Assembly: GCA_963518665.1 (NCBI GenBank)
Contig: CAUQKR010000011.1
Coordinates: 1-26,838 of the forward strand
Direction: 5' to 3'
From: GN02-872 sp963518665
GTDB lineage: Bacteria; Patescibacteriota; Gracilibacteria; BD1-5; UBA6164
DNA length: 26,838 nucleotides
Under the pieces are notes generated by a model. The model did no database searches, was not told the origin of the DNA, and was given only the letters and a program-made list of their open reading frames with translations. A program made the translations under genes and the position numbers. Below, piece by piece: positions 26,412 through 26,838 of this stretch; the stretch's first letter is position 1; every line of letters begins with the position of its first letter.

Positions 26412-26838
26412 ATGAAAGAGAGAAAAATATCTATTTTTGCTTCTATTTGAAGCCAAAATCTAGGAGATGAATTGATTTTGAGAAATGAAATAAATCTTTT
26501 GAAAAAAGAATTTTGAGAAAATACAAAATTTTTTGTTTTTACTTATGATAAAAAAGATTTGTTTTTTAAAGAAAAAAATGTTTTTTATAAAGAATATTTT
26601 CCGATTTGATTTTCAAAACCTTGAAATATCTTTAGAAATATAAAAAATTTTTTTGTTTTAATTTTTACGATTATTTTTTCTGATTTTATTGTAATTTGAT
26701 GAGGAGGAATAATTTTTGATAAAGAAAATCAATTAACTAAAAATCCTTTAGATTTATGGAATTTTAGAACAAAACTTTTTAGATTTTTTTGTAAAAAAAT
26801 ATATTTTTTTAGAGTTTGAATAGATATAAAACAAGAAG
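26412..26838 (+). CDS. Polysaccharide pyruvyl transferase-like protein (N-terminal part)
   Basis: About 142 residues, running off the right edge. It starts MKERKISIFASIGSQNLGDE with 'LILRNEI', the family's 'g.~N.GDe~ll~a~i' motif at the first Rossmann strand. 'DFIVIGGGGIIFDKENQ' (~98-114) is the expected second glycine-rich motif. CsaB-type enzymes add pyruvate ketals to cell-wall polysaccharides, often to anchor S-layer proteins. With the VanW protein 2 kb away, this suggests envelope work, but the two are separate transcripts. No terminator or operon partner is visible. Confidence 0.8.

Noticed and set aside
1..26838. tRNA, rRNA, CRISPR, insertion sequence or attachment sites
   Set aside because: No cloverleaf with a TTC loop, no spaced direct repeats and no transposase-like frame was found on either strand.

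Overview
The window comes from a very AT-rich bacterium that reads UGA as glycine (translation table 25). Under the standard code almost every gene breaks into pieces. With UGA = Gly, 29 long frames open, and UGA falls on invariant glycines: the Walker A loops of ATP synthase alpha and beta, GGGICQ of VanW, the GD/GG positions of TsaD and FTDGG of RNase H. This code, the gene content and the near absence of Shine-Dalgarno sequences point to the Absconditabacteria (SR1) / Gracilibacteria (BD1-5) part of the Patescibacteria (CPR). All coordinates below use that code.

Layout. 1-1293 (minus): a partial U32-type peptidase behind a TraB/GumN-like membrane protein. 1414-7124 (plus): a T4SS-pilin-like small membrane protein, then a type IV pilus locus of PilN-like, PilO-like, PilC, three prepilins and a GspK/PilX-like protein. 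7252-9378 (plus): HU, an RsbW-like ATPase and TsaD. 9392-13470 (minus): a 977-residue protein with a RelA/SpoT-like domain near its C terminus, and a two-gene unit of a HIT protein and a winged-helix regulator. 13722-22047 (plus): the F-type ATP synthase operon. 22144-24582 (plus): ComM/YifB and a compact VanW protein. 24612-26285 (minus): a PadR regulator and a HAAS/PspC-like membrane protein. 26412-end (plus): a partial polysaccharide pyruvyl transferase-like gene.

The most striking item is the ATP synthase proteolipid. A single open frame encodes seven consecutive c-subunit hairpins (14 predicted membrane helices), each with its own essential glutamate at 75-76-residue spacing and each with different neighbouring ion ligands. 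The operon order is c7-a-b-delta-alpha-gamma-[small membrane protein]-[RNase H]-beta-epsilon, with an unusually short delta subunit. Two copies of the proteolipid would make a 14-hairpin ring; that is inference.

Other points. All three classical prepilins carry Ala rather than Gly before the cleavage site. The pseudopilin order resembles GspH-I-J-K. HU uses no UGA glycine codons although its neighbours use many. Several terminators run directly into the -35 box of the next promoter or enclose a stop codon, so intergenic space is highly compressed. I found no tRNA, rRNA, CRISPR or insertion sequence, and no gene-free stretch over 300 bases; the longest gap is 13471-13721, a divergent promoter region.
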